The notes below the pieces were generated by a model. That model ran no database searches, had not been told where the DNA came from, and saw nothing but the letters and a program-made list of their open reading frames with translations. 64,000 nt of DNA, from the NCBI GenBank assembly GCA_964509335.1, contig CAZDXB010000013.1, forward strand, positions 19,935 through 83,934, given 5' to 3'. This stretch comes from CAZDXB01 sp964509335 (GTDB lineage Bacteria; Bacteroidota; Ignavibacteria; Kapaibacteriales; UBA2268). Numbering within the stretch: position 1 is the stretch's first letter; the number at the start of each line of letters is the position of its first letter. This document shows, piece after piece, positions 43,932 through 52,269 of this stretch. Both the position numbers and the translations under genes were made by a program.

Positions 43932-44972
43932 TTAATCTAAGTTCAAGGCTTTTTTGATTTTTTTAACTTCTTTTAATAAATCGGGCAGGGATTTGAGAGA
44001 AGCTTCTATTCTAAAAGCCGTCATTCTATCTTTTGACGGGCTGCCGAAGTATATTCCTTTGTTTTTTATGGATTTTGCGGCTCCCGACTGCGCTTCGAGG
44101 ATAACGTCAGCGGCGGTTTCGAGATGTCCAGCGATGCCGACCTGCCCGCCGAGTCTGTTTCTTTCGCCGATTTTGCTGGAGCCGGAAATGCCGACTTGCG
44201 CCGCCATTGCCGTGTTGTCGCCTAACTCTACGTTGTGAGCTATTTGGCAGAGATTGTCGATTTTCACTCCTTCGCCGATTATCGTGGAGCCTACTACCGC
44301 TCTGTCGATTGTAACGTTCGTGCCGATTTCCGCGTTTTTTTTGATGACTACATTGCCGATTTGAGGTATTTTATCGTAAGCGCCTTCTTTTGTTTCTACG
44401 TATCCAAATCCGTCGGAGCCAATTACGGCGCCGGCGTGGATTATACATTTGACGCCGATTTCGGTTCCTTGGTAGCAAACGACACCCGAGTGAATTATGG
44501 TATCGGCTCCTATTTTTACGTTGGGGTATAGGTGAACGTTTCCGCGCAAAACAGAGTTTTTTCCTATAACGCAATTCTCTTCGATAATGCAATTTGGACC
44601 GATATAGGCGGAATCCGCTATTTCGGCGCTCTTTGATATTACCGCAGTTTTGTGGCGAAAGCTTGTTTTTTGCGGTTTAAGGGAATCGAGATATTTCAAA
44701 ACGGCTACGAAAGACAAATACGGGTTTTCCACTTTTATTAGAGCGGAAACGCCGTCGGGCTTTTCTTTGCAATCTTTTGGAACGATTGCGCAGGCGGCTT
44801 TAAGAGAATCGAAATGGCTTTTGAATTTTTTGTCGTAGTAAAACGTTAAATCGCCCGCTTTGGCGTTCTCTATTCGGTCGAGATTATATATTTGGGCGGA
44901 TTCGTCGCCTTCTGTTTCGCCGTTTATTAGCTCCGCCGCTTTTTTAACGTCGAATAAAGGTTTTGATTTCAT
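43932..44972 (-). CDS. lpxD: UDP-3-O-acylglucosamine N-acyltransferase LpxD
   Basis: A 346-residue lipid A enzyme. It has an N-terminal uridine-binding domain ('[20 protein letters not shown]', '[10 protein letters not shown]'), then a left-handed beta helix with hexapeptides ('[19 protein letters not shown]'). The active-site His lies in '[20 protein letters not shown]', and '[15 protein letters not shown]' follows. The C-terminal helix is usual. It lies 105 bases before lpxC-fabZ. A hairpin occupies the gap between the skp copy and lpxD. Confidence 0.95.
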   Translation of the reverse strand: MKSKPLFDVKKAAELINGETEGDESAQIYNLDRIENAKAGDLTFYYDKKFKSHFDSLKAACAIVPKDCKEKPDGVSALIKVENPYLSFVAVLKYLDSLKPQKTSFRHKTAVISKSAEIADSAYIGPNCIIEENCVIGKNSVLRGNVHLYPNVKIGADTIIHSGVVCYQGTEIGVKCIIHAGAVIGSDGFGYVETKEGAYDKIPQIGNVVIKKNAEIGTNVTIDRAVVGSTIIGEGVKIDNLCQIAHNVELGDNTAMAAQVGISGSSKIGERNRLGGQVGIAGHLETAADVILEAQSGAAKSIKNKGIYFGSPSKDRMTAFRIEASLKSLPDLLKEVKKIKKALNLD

Positions 44973-44997
44973 AAATTTATCTCCCTAAATAATTAAA

Positions 44998-45028
44998 TAA
45001 GGAATGAGGGGGTTAAGCTCATTCCTTA
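44998..45028. repeat. Intergenic hairpin between skp and lpxD
   Basis: Arms taaggaatgag (44998-45008) and ctcattcctta (45018-45028), a perfect 11-bp stem with a 9-base loop. No T run follows on the minus strand, so it may be an RNA-processing or stability element, or another member of the GGAATGAG palindromes, rather than a full terminator. Confidence 0.65.
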
Positions 45029-45062
45029 TATTGGTTAAATCAAGTGTTTTATTTTATAGCGC

Positions 45063-45812
45063 TCATTTTTTAATAGGGCTTTTGGGCGTTATCGGTTCCT
45101 TTTCGCCTTCTGGGCTTTGCTCTGTGGGTGTTTTCTCGCCTGATTGCTCTTGTTTGTTTTCAATTGGTTTTTCTTCAATAACTTTTCTAGAGCGTCTTCT
45201 ACGACGTTGTGAGGGAGCGTATTTGGATTTTTTCTTTTTGTTTCTTGGGTCGTTCGCTATTTTCGCCTCTAGCTCTTCTTCAAGTTTATCTGTGTCCACT
45301 CCCAGTTCGCTGAGGACTTTTACGGTTAAATCGTATTTGAAATTAACGTATGGAAGGGGTTGAACGCTTTTGTCGAAAACAATGTCGTATCCTTCTTCGG
45401 CGGCAACTTTCTGCGTGGCGGCGTAGATTTTTTCTTCTACTTTTTCCATAAGCATTTGAACCGCTTCGTCGTATTCTCCGCCTTCTCCGAATTTTTCTTT
45501 AGCGTAAGTTTTCCTTCGCTTTTTTAGAATCCTAAGTTCTTCTTCCTTTTGTCTTCTTTCTTCGTCGCTCCAGACGAGTCTGTTTTTTTCGATTTCTTCT
45601 TCCAATGCGGCTATGTTTTCGCTAATCGATTTCAGTTCTCTTTTCCATTCTTCGACTATAGATTGAAGTCTTTGGTTAGCCAGCTTGGCTTCGGGGAAAT
45701 ACTCCCTAATTTGGTCGGATGAAATAAACCCAACCTTCTGAGCGTTCGTTGTTTCCGCGCTTAAAAGGAACGCGCAAAATATCGCTATTATTGATAAGAC
45801 GTTTTTAATCAT
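45063..45812 (-). CDS. Skp/OmpH-family periplasmic chaperone, copy 2, with charged tail
   Basis: A 249-residue protein with signal peptide ('VLSIIAIFCAFLLSAETTNA'). The OmpH fold shows at 'KVGFISSDQIREYFPEAKLA', the coiled-coil tentacle helices ('KRELKSISENIAALEEEIEK') and the closing strand 'VAAEEGYDIVFDKSVQPLPY'. A C-terminal extension of ~60 residues rich in K/R/E/P/Q is unusual for the family. It holds unfolded outer-membrane proteins for BamA. It is the second of two tandem copies, 59 bases after the first. Confidence 0.85.
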   Translation of the reverse strand: MIKNVLSIIAIFCAFLLSAETTNAQKVGFISSDQIREYFPEAKLANQRLQSIVEEWKRELKSISENIAALEEEIEKNRLVWSDEERRQKEEELRILKKRRKTYAKEKFGEGGEYDEAVQMLMEKVEEKIYAATQKVAAEEGYDIVFDKSVQPLPYVNFKYDLTVKVLSELGVDTDKLEEELEAKIANDPRNKKKKSKYAPSQRRRRRSRKVIEEKPIENKQEQSGEKTPTEQSPEGEKEPITPKSPIKK

Positions 45813-45871
45813 ATAAAAGATGATGTTTAGTTATTTATGTTTACGGTAATATAGACCGTTTTCGACAAAGA

Positions 45872-46405
45872 TTATTTTTTGCCTCTTTTGAGCAAATCGA
45901 GCGCGCTGAAAGTAACGTCTAATTTGTCCTCGGCGTAAAGCACTATTGGACTTCCTTTGTCTAAAACTATGTCCAAGTTTTCTTTCTTCGATATTTTTTT
46001 AATAGCGTCTTGGATTTTTTCGCGTATAGGAGCCAGCAACTCTTCTCTTTTCTGAGCGAGTTCTCCTTGGTTTCCTAGTTTTTGCTGTTGGAATTGAGCG
46101 TAGGTCATCTCTAATTGTTTTAGCGCGGCTTCTTCCTGTTGTTTCTGTTCGGGAGTCATCATTGATTTTTGTTTGTTGTAGTTTTGCATTTTTTCCGAAT
46201 ATTGTTGTTGCAAAGCTTTTAGCGAGTCTCGATAAGTTTTCGCTAGTTCTTGCAATTTTTTGTCCGCCTCTACGGCTTCTGGAAGCTGCTGCACTATCAT
46301 TTCTACGTCCACGACGCCTACTTTCAGATTCTTTCCTTGCGCGTTTGAATAGTTCGACGAAACAAGAAAAACAGCGATGATTAGAATTAAACTTAACTTT
46401 TTCAT
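45872..46405 (-). CDS. skp: Skp/OmpH-family periplasmic chaperone, copy 1
   Basis: A 177-residue protein of standard Skp length. Signal peptide 'LSLILIIAVFLVSSNYSNA', then 'LKVGVVDVEMIVQQLPEAVE', Gln/Lys-rich coiled coils, and 'KKISKKENLDIVLDKGSPIV'. It chaperones outer-membrane protein precursors across the periplasm. It follows bamA by 39 bases. Copy 2 downstream is longer and diverged. Confidence 0.92.
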   Translation of the reverse strand: MKKLSLILIIAVFLVSSNYSNAQGKNLKVGVVDVEMIVQQLPEAVEADKKLQELAKTYRDSLKALQQQYSEKMQNYNKQKSMMTPEQKQQEEAALKQLEMTYAQFQQQKLGNQGELAQKREELLAPIREKIQDAIKKISKKENLDIVLDKGSPIVLYAEDKLDVTFSALDLLKRGKK

Positions 46406-46444
46406 TTTTAAACCCTTTTTGTTTTTTAAAAATAATATATTGCT

Positions 46445-48835
46445 TTAGAATCTTTGTCCTAGGTGAAACAAGAATTTCCATCCCGCCGGACCTCCGAAGT
46501 CCGCGGTGGGGTCGAATCCGTATCCGTAGCTGAACCCGATAATACCAATCGGATTCATTCTTAATTGTATCCCGACTCCCGCCGAACGTTTTAAGTTAAA
46601 CGGGTCGGTGTAGGGCAAATCTTTCCAAACGTTGCCGGCTTCGGCGAATCCGTAAAAGTAAATCGGCATAGGGTCGAGCGAGATTGCGAATCTCAATTCG
46701 GCTATGTGCCTCGCCATAGTTTTGCCGCCCATCCTCGGACCGATTGAATGGTCGGGATATCCTCTCAGGGGCGTAACGCCGAATCCGCTTAATCCGTTGC
46801 CGCCCATAGAAAATAGTTCTATGGGATTTATCATTGTGTCCGACTGAAATGTCGCGATATATCCGACTTTTGAACTCAAATAAAGAACTAATCTGTCGTT
46901 GCCTTTGATTTTCATTAGCGGTTGCGCCATTTCGAGTTTTAGTTCGTTTTTGAAGAAGTCGGTGTTTCCTAAGCCGAGAACGCCCATAGCCCAATTTGTC
47001 GAAAAGTCGAATTTTGAGCCGACAGACGGGAAGAACAAATTGTTAAAACTGGTTCTTGAAATGCGCTGTCCGAGAGTTACCTCGTTAGTTAAACCGTTTC
47101 TGTAATATATACCGCCGTCTCCGCGAACGTAGTTTTCTTGCACTCGCAGGCTCCAATCGCCTCGGAAGTAGTCGTCTGGCCAATAAAATCTTCTGCCTAA
47201 GTTAATAGCCCCGCCCGCTCTTCTTATATTTAGGTTATAGGTGTATCTTATCCAAGAGTAGTAAAGATTAAAGCCGACGGTTGTCGGTTCGTCGAAAAGC
47301 CAAGGTTCGGTGAACCCGATTGAATATTGTTGGTAGCGGTTCGCCTGACCGAATTCGGCGTGGAGGTTCAATATTTGTCCCGCTCCTCCGCGGAAAGGTT
47401 CGGCTAAGGAGAAGTTGTTAAGCGTTAATCCAACCGAGCCGGTCAAGCCGAACGTTCCCATAAATCCGATGGAAGCGTTGATTTGGTCGGTGGAGCGCTC
47501 TTCGACGTTGTAAACCAAATCTACTTCTTTGTCGCTTACGGGTTTTATTTCGGGTCTAAGTTTTTCGGGATTAAAATACTGCATTACGCCCAAAGCTCTT
47601 ATGCTTCTGATTATAGCCGACCTGTTGAAGTAATCGCCGGGTCTTGTGAAAAGTTCTCTTCTTATAACTTTGTCTTTGGTTTTTGTGTTGCCTTTTATAT
47701 CTACTCTTCTAACTTTTACTCTTTGGTTTTCGTAAACTTGAATAGTTAAGTCAACGGAGTCAGGCGGGACTCTTTTTTCTTTTGGAACGAATCTAGCGGC
47801 TAAGTAGCCGTTGTCGGCGTAAAGAGAAGTTGCGTCGGTTTGGTTTTCGTTCTGATACAAATTTTTCTCGAACCTGTCCAAATCGTAAGGGTCGCCTTTT
47901 GCGAAGTCCAGTCTTCTTTTTAAAATAGCTTCGTCGTAAACCGTGTTGCCTTCAAAGTTGATGTTTCTCACGAATAGCTTGTCGCCTTCGTGAAGGGAAA
48001 TTTCTATATTAACTTCTTCGTTTTTCTCGTTGTATATTAAAGTGTCGTCGGTAATTTCGGCGTCAACGTAGCCGTTTTGATTATAGAAAGAGATTAGGTT
48101 TTCTTTGTCTTTTTCGTATTCTTCCAAGTTGAAGTCGTCGGAACGCCATACTTCCCACCAAGATTTCGTGCGCGTTTCTTCTAATTCGTCGGCGATTTCG
48201 TCGTCTTCGAATACTTCGTTGCCGTCGAAAGAAATTTTTCCGACTTCGAATTCGACTCCTTCGTCTATGCTCAGTTCGAGATTGGCTTTGTTGTTTCCTA
48301 CGTCTTCTATGTCGCTTTCAATTTGAGCGAACATAAGGCCTTCTTCTTCGTAAAGTTTTTTGATTTTACGCTTTGTAAGGTAAGCGTCGTATTTTGAGAA
48401 TATTTCGCCCTGCTGTTTGCCTACTTTTTTCTCGATGTCTTCTTTTGAGACTTCGTCGGCTCCGAATATATCAATTTTGTTTAATCTCGGGTGTTCTTTG
48501 ACTTGTATTACCAGAAACGCTCCCGCTTCGGTTATTTTGTCGATTTTGATTTTTACGTCGGAGAATTGTTTTCTTTGCCAAAGATTTCTTATAGCTGTTT
48601 GTAGTTTGTCTTGTCCGTTGCCGGGGAAGGAGAGTTGTTCTCCGGGGTGAATTCCGGCAATCGCTTTAACGGTTTGAGGGTCGGCGAATTTAGCTCCCTC
48701 CACCGCTATATCGACAATTTTATAGGTTTTTTGCTCCATACGCGGTTGCGCAATCTGCGATTGAGCGGAGCAAAAAGCGCTAATCAGCAGAAGTAAAAGA
48801 ACAACGGAGACGTTATTGATTTTTCTTATTTTCAT
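46445..48835 (-). CDS. bamA: Outer-membrane protein assembly factor BamA
   Basis: A 796-residue Omp85 protein that inserts beta-barrel proteins into the outer membrane. The signal peptide ends near 'AFCSAQ'. About five POTRA domains fill residues ~35-430 (for example 'IDIFGADEVSKEDIEKKV', 'VRRVDIKGNTKTKDKVIRRE'). The 16-stranded barrel follows, with the loop 6 region 'GFGVTPLRGYPDHSIGP' (the family's VRGY/F-like motif, here LRGY). It ends in 'FLFHLGQRF', with the terminal aromatic residue of outer-membrane barrels. Co-located with skp copies and lipid A genes, as is common in the group. Confidence 0.96.
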   Translation of the reverse strand: MKIRKINNVSVVLLLLLISAFCSAQSQIAQPRMEQKTYKIVDIAVEGAKFADPQTVKAIAGIHPGEQLSFPGNGQDKLQTAIRNLWQRKQFSDVKIKIDKITEAGAFLVIQVKEHPRLNKIDIFGADEVSKEDIEKKVGKQQGEIFSKYDAYLTKRKIKKLYEEEGLMFAQIESDIEDVGNNKANLELSIDEGVEFEVGKISFDGNEVFEDDEIADELEETRTKSWWEVWRSDDFNLEEYEKDKENLISFYNQNGYVDAEITDDTLIYNEKNEEVNIEISLHEGDKLFVRNINFEGNTVYDEAILKRRLDFAKGDPYDLDRFEKNLYQNENQTDATSLYADNGYLAARFVPKEKRVPPDSVDLTIQVYENQRVKVRRVDIKGNTKTKDKVIRRELFTRPGDYFNRSAIIRSIRALGVMQYFNPEKLRPEIKPVSDKEVDLVYNVEERSTDQINASIGFMGTFGLTGSVGLTLNNFSLAEPFRGGAGQILNLHAEFGQANRYQQYSIGFTEPWLFDEPTTVGFNLYYSWIRYTYNLNIRRAGGAINLGRRFYWPDDYFRGDWSLRVQENYVRGDGGIYYRNGLTNEVTLGQRISRTSFNNLFFPSVGSKFDFSTNWAMGVLGLGNTDFFKNELKLEMAQPLMKIKGNDRLVLYLSSKVGYIATFQSDTMINPIELFSMGGNGLSGFGVTPLRGYPDHSIGPRMGGKTMARHIAELRFAISLDPMPIYFYGFAEAGNVWKDLPYTDPFNLKRSAGVGIQLRMNPIGIIGFSYGYGFDPTADFGGPAGWKFLFHLGQRF

Positions 48836-48926
48836 AAATTTAGAATTTGATACTTTGATTTTATAAAAATTGTAATCATAGTTGCTTTAATCTATTAAAA
48901 TTGTTTCGGCTATCGCTCCGATTTCA

Positions 48927-49757
48927 TTAAGACTTGAAAGCGTCGAGAAATCGTTTAATATGAGATTTATCGTCTTCTTCGGAAGTTAGCTGTTGAGAAG
49001 TTTTCCCAAAGCGTCTTTCTCTCGCCATATAGTCGTGAATAGCTTCGTAAAGGTCTTTTTTGCCGAAGTCGGGCCAAAATTTATCGGTAATATAGATTTC
49101 TCCGTAAGCCATTTCCCAAAGCAAGAAGTTGCTGAGTCTTCTTTCGCCGCTCGTTCTAATTAAATAGTCGGGGTCTGGAATCGAAGCTGTTTGCAAATAA
49201 GACGCGAAGAGTTCGTCGGTAATGTCTTCCGGCGAGACTTTTCCTCTTCTAACGTCGAGAGAAATCATTTGGACGGCTCTGACTATATCCCATCTGCCTC
49301 CGTAGCTCAAAGCGAGAGTAAGCGTTAGGCCGGTGTTTTCTTTTGTGGTTTCTATCGCTTTGTAAAGCAATTTTTGAACTACTTTCGGAAGCGAATTTGT
49401 TTTACCGATTGTAAGAATTTTAACGTTATTTTGATGCAATTCGTCAAGTTCGGCTTTAAGGTAATGTTCGAGCAGTCTCATTAAAATGCCTACTTCTGCG
49501 ACGGGGCGTTTCCAATTTTCAATTGAGAAAGCGTAAAGAGTTAAATATTCGACGCCGAGTCTGGAAGAAGCTTTCACTATTTCTCTAACGGTTTCGATTC
49601 CTTCTCTGTGTCCTTCGGTTCTGTTGAGTCCCTTTTCTTTAGCCCATCTGCCGTTGCCGTCCATAATAATAGCAATATGTCGAGGCAATCTGCCCTTTTC
49701 AAGCAGTCGCTTTTGCGCGGCTTTATCGTCGGCTTCTTGTTCTACGTTCCAATCCAT
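48927..49757 (-). CDS. uppS: Undecaprenyl diphosphate synthase
   Basis: A cis-prenyltransferase of 276 residues that makes the C55 lipid carrier for peptidoglycan and O-antigen. 'HIAIIMDGNGRWAKEKGL' holds the catalytic Asp. 'NRTEGHREGIETV', 'LYAFSIENWKRP' and 'LIRTSGERRLSNFLLWEMAYGE' are diagnostic. It is first in the minus-strand envelope cluster, 91 bases before bamA and divergent from hup. cdsA, a frequent partner, is absent here. Confidence 0.96.
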   Translation of the reverse strand: MDWNVEQEADDKAAQKRLLEKGRLPRHIAIIMDGNGRWAKEKGLNRTEGHREGIETVREIVKASSRLGVEYLTLYAFSIENWKRPVAEVGILMRLLEHYLKAELDELHQNNVKILTIGKTNSLPKVVQKLLYKAIETTKENTGLTLTLALSYGGRWDIVRAVQMISLDVRRGKVSPEDITDELFASYLQTASIPDPDYLIRTSGERRLSNFLLWEMAYGEIYITDKFWPDFGKKDLYEAIHDYMARERRFGKTSQQLTSEEDDKSHIKRFLDAFKS

Positions 49758-49873
49758 TTGTTTCGTTTGTAGTTTTAAGTTTAATTAGAATTATACAAAT
49801 TACTAAAATACTTTTTATTATTCTAAATTTCAACACAAAAACTAACTTTTCTTTAAATTTTTAAAACAATGAT

Positions 49874-49904
49874 TTTGTTTTTAACTAACTGATTATTAAA
49901 TTTG
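49874..49904 (+). promoter_or_regulatory. Candidate promoter of the HU gene
   Basis: TTTG (49874-49877), a 19-base spacer and TAAATTTG (49897-49904) form a full match to the Bacteroidota -33/-7 arrangement. It is oriented toward hup, with a predicted leader of ~55 bases. Confidence 0.6.
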
Positions 49905-49966
49905 AGTTTCTAATTTCAATACGTAATAAATTAGTTGTTATTTTATAAATAAAATTTAGGTAAGGT

Positions 49967-50275
49967 ATGACAAAAGCAGATATCGTTGACGAAATCGCGA
50001 AAGCGACAGGTTTGACAAAAATCGAGACAAAAGCCGTTGTGGACGGCGTATTGCAAAGCGTAATTAACGCTATTGCAAGCGGAAGAAGGATTGAATTGCG
50101 CGGATTTGGCGTATTCAAACACAAGAGCAGGAAACCTAGAATGGCGAGAAATCCTAAGACGGGAGATTTGGTTCCTTTAGGTAAGAGATACGTTCCGGTT
50201 TTTAAACCGTCTCCGGACTTTTTGAAGAAAGTTAACAAGGCAATGAAAGAGAAATACGGAGAGGACGACGAATAA
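49967..50275 (+). CDS. hup: HU/IHF-family DNA-binding protein
   Basis: A nucleoid protein of 102 residues. 'MTKADIVDEIAKATGLTKIE' is the dimerisation half. 'RIELRGFGVFKHKSRKPRMA' and 'RNPKTGDLVPLGKRYVPVFK' form the DNA-binding arms with the intercalating Pro region. An acidic tail 'EKYGEDDE' follows. The start at ATG has 'aggtaaggt' before it. It is divergent from uppS and followed by a strong terminator and the bS22-like gene. Confidence 0.96.
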   Translation: MTKADIVDEIAKATGLTKIETKAVVDGVLQSVINAIASGRRIELRGFGVFKHKSRKPRMARNPKTGDLVPLGKRYVPVFKPSPDFLKKVNKAMKEKYGEDDE

Positions 50276-50282
50276 ACTATCG

Positions 50283-50325
50283 GAGAAACCGCCTTTTTCG
50301 AAAGGCGGTTTCTCTACAATTTTTT
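50283..50325 (+). terminator. Terminator after hup
   Basis: A perfect 14-bp stem gagaaaccgccttt (50283-50296) / aaaggcggtttctc (50301-50314) capped by a TTCG tetraloop, then 'tacaatttttt'. The stem is unusually stable. Confidence 0.9.
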
Positions 50326-50351
50326 CAAATTCAATTTATTGGAGGGCGCTT

Positions 50352-50447
50352 ATGCCAAGCGGGAAGAAAAGAAAAAGACATAAGATATCGACGCATAAAA
50401 GAAAAAAGCGTTTGCGCAAGAATAGACATAAGAAGAAAACCAAATAG
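50352..50447 (+). CDS. 31-aa AURKAIP1/COX24-domain (bS22/mS38-like) ribosomal protein
   Basis: A very short gene encoding 31 residues, about two-thirds Lys/Arg/His. It begins 'MPSGKKRKRHKISTHKRKKR' and continues with 'LRKNRHKKK'. The pattern K(R/K)HK..THKR(K)KR.R..RHKKK is the bacterial form of the AURKAIP1/COX24 domain, related to mitochondrial mS38 and mycobacterial bS22, which bind 16S rRNA in the small subunit. Shine-Dalgarno ggagg lies 7 bases before the ATG, and a tetraloop terminator follows 54 bases after the TAG. It is too short for most gene finders, but start, SD and terminator all agree. Confidence 0.88.
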   Translation: MPSGKKRKRHKISTHKRKKRLRKNRHKKKTK

Positions 50448-50500
50448 AAAAGCCGGTATATCGGCAGGTTATATCAAGTTCGCGCGTCTCTATTGCAATA

Positions 50501-50529
50501 TAAAACGATGAAAATCGTTTTATTTTTTT
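50501..50529 (+). terminator. Terminator after the bS22-like gene
   Basis: A 9-bp perfect stem taaaacgat (50501-50509) / atcgtttta (50514-50522) with a GAAA tetraloop, followed by seven T. Confidence 0.88.
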
Positions 50530-50834
50530 GTGTGGGCAATTGTTTTTTTGTATATTAATTTTGATGTTAATCAAATTTTAGATATATGACATAAAGTTTC
50601 CTACCATTTTGAAATAAATATGAACTATCCGTCCTTTGGGACGGAAAAATATTATTAATAGCGCGTGGTTTGTTGTTTGTCAGACTTAAGTTTAATAAAC
50701 GGCAGAGTTTAGCGCGCGAAAGGTTTGGGACGGATTGCGGCTCAAACTGGAAAAATGGAGTAAATTAAATTTGGAGGCGTCGAACGGAACTTAATACGCG
50801 TTTTTAGTTTTGTATAACGATTAACGGATTTGCA
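50530..50834. other. Unexplained non-coding stretch with hairpins
   Basis: No convincing gene in 305 bases. A TAATTTTG -7-like element (50556-50563) could start a transcript. A small hairpin tccgtcc/ggacgga (50628-50634 / 50639-50645) follows. A GC patch gcgcg (50661-50665) can pair at distance with cgcgc (50713-50717). 'tttggagg' at ~50771-50778 looks like a ribosome site but has no start behind it. I did not recognise tmRNA, RNase P RNA, SRP RNA or a known riboswitch core. Confidence 0.4.
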
Positions 50835-51266
50835 ATGGCGACTCCGCATTATCAATCGGCTTTGGAAGCGAAACGCTTCGAAAACGCGAAAGTTCCGTCC
50901 CTTAAGGACGCGATTATAACTACCCGATTTTTTAACGGACGACGAATTCCATTGGCTATCAGGTTCTTTGCGGACATTGCCGCCGAACTCAAAAGATTTT
51001 TTAGTTCGGGAGCTTTGTCTCCCAATACTAGATATTCATTTGTTTGTGAATATAAAAAAGAATCTTTGACCGAGGCGCGACGGGTTAGTTTGTCCGACGA
51101 GTTCACGGGCGACGAAGCTAAGCCGCCGCGTTGTTCTATACATTTTAACGATTTAAGTCTAAGCGATGAATCTGGGTTTTCAATTAAAAGATTTGAGCGG
51201 AACGCGAGCGAAAATAAACGCAAAGAGTTTACAAAAAATCAATTAGCGTTTGGAAATAAGCTATGA
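50835..51266 (+). CDS. Doubtful hypothetical protein (143 aa)
   Basis: An open frame between two transcription units, with no recognised family, no Shine-Dalgarno, and a competing open frame on the opposite strand (50852-51223). The composition is mixed, rich in F, R, S and K ('IPLAIRFFADIAAELKRFF', 'LSLSDESGFSIKRFERN'). Codon use is not unlike neighbours. The sequence also contains short palindromes (gggag...ctccc near 51018). It could be a real orphan gene, a decayed gene, or part of a structured RNA. Confidence 0.3.
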   Translation: MATPHYQSALEAKRFENAKVPSLKDAIITTRFFNGRRIPLAIRFFADIAAELKRFFSSGALSPNTRYSFVCEYKKESLTEARRVSLSDEFTGDEAKPPRCSIHFNDLSLSDESGFSIKRFERNASENKRKEFTKNQLAFGNKL

Positions 51267-51384
51267 AACTGTTATACTGCTTAAATTTTTATTTTCTAAA
51301 TAAGAAAAAAATATTTAATCGGGATAATAGTAGTTAGAGTTAGCGGAAAATTTTGAACGGATTAGGAACATAAAAAAAGTGAGT

Positions 51385-52269
51385 ATGAAGAACGCTTTTA
51401 CCATAGACTTTGAAGAGTGGTTCTGCTCTACGCCCAGCGGAGACAATTTCGCTAATTGGAGCGAGAAAGAGTTGAGGATAGAGAAGAATGCGGAAAAAAT
51501 CCTCGAAGCGTTGGATAGGTTCAACGTAGAAGCTACTTTTTTCGTTCTTGGTTGGGTAGCGGAAAAAGTTCCTAATTTGGTGAGAATGATAAGCGACGCC
51601 GGGCACGAAATAGCTTCTCACGGTTATTCGCACGTAAGAGCTACGACTTTAAGCGAAAAGGAATTCGAAGAGGACTTGAAAAAAGCTATAGACGCGACCG
51701 CTCCTTTGACGAAAGACGATATTCTCGGTTATAGAGCGCCGTATTTTTCAATAACCAACGATACTTTATGGGCTTTAGATATATTAGCCGAGCTCGGGTT
51801 TAAATACGACTCTTCGATTTTCCCGACGGGTATGCATCCCGAATACGGTATAGAGGAATTTCCCAAACAAATTATCAAATTGGAAAACGGTTTAATCGAG
51901 GCGCCTTTGAGCAGTTTAGAGATAGGCAGATTCAGCGTTCCTATTAGCGGCGGCGGCTATTTCCGTTTGTATCCTTATTCTCTTACTAAAAGAATGATTA
52001 AGAAATTTATCGATAAAGGCGGGAGCTATAATTTCTATATACATCCTTGGGAGATTGACCCGGGACAACCGCGCGAAAAGCGTAATCTTATTTATTACGC
52101 TAGGCACTATCAAAACCTCAAGAAAACTTATTCGAAATTGGAGAAGCTTATGACGGACTTTGAATTTACTTCTTTAAGAAGTATTATTAATAATATCTAT
52201 AAGGACGATGAAAAGATTTGTAACGACAGCCAAAAGAAACACAAACGGCAGATCGTCTGCGCTGGATAG
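51385..52269 (+). CDS. Polysaccharide deacetylase with DUF3473 (XrtA-cluster type)
   Basis: A 294-residue NodB-fold deacetylase. 'FTIDFEEWFCS' gives the catalytic Asp and metal Asp. 'EIASHGYSHVRATTLSEKEF' has the HxxxH metal pair. 'GYRAPYFSI' is motif 3. The C-terminal part with 'PISGGGYFRLYPYSLTKRMI' and 'NFYIHPWEIDPGQPREKRN' is the DUF3473 extension, seen in deacetylases of exopolysaccharide/exosortase gene clusters. The ATG at 51385 is preferred to the GTG two codons earlier. The sugar transferase gene overlaps its end by 62 bases. Confidence 0.9.
   Translation: MKNAFTIDFEEWFCSTPSGDNFANWSEKELRIEKNAEKILEALDRFNVEATFFVLGWVAEKVPNLVRMISDAGHEIASHGYSHVRATTLSEKEFEEDLKKAIDATAPLTKDDILGYRAPYFSITNDTLWALDILAELGFKYDSSIFPTGMHPEYGIEEFPKQIIKLENGLIEAPLSSLEIGRFSVPISGGGYFRLYPYSLTKRMIKKFIDKGGSYNFYIHPWEIDPGQPREKRNLIYYARHYQNLKKTYSKLEKLMTDFEFTSLRSIINNIYKDDEKICNDSQKKHKRQIVCAG

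Noticed and set aside
50852..51223. 123-codon open frame on the minus strand opposite 50835-51266
   Set aside because: Leu/Ser-rich translation typical of an antisense frame, no ribosome site and no recognised family. The plus frame is only slightly better and is listed as doubtful.
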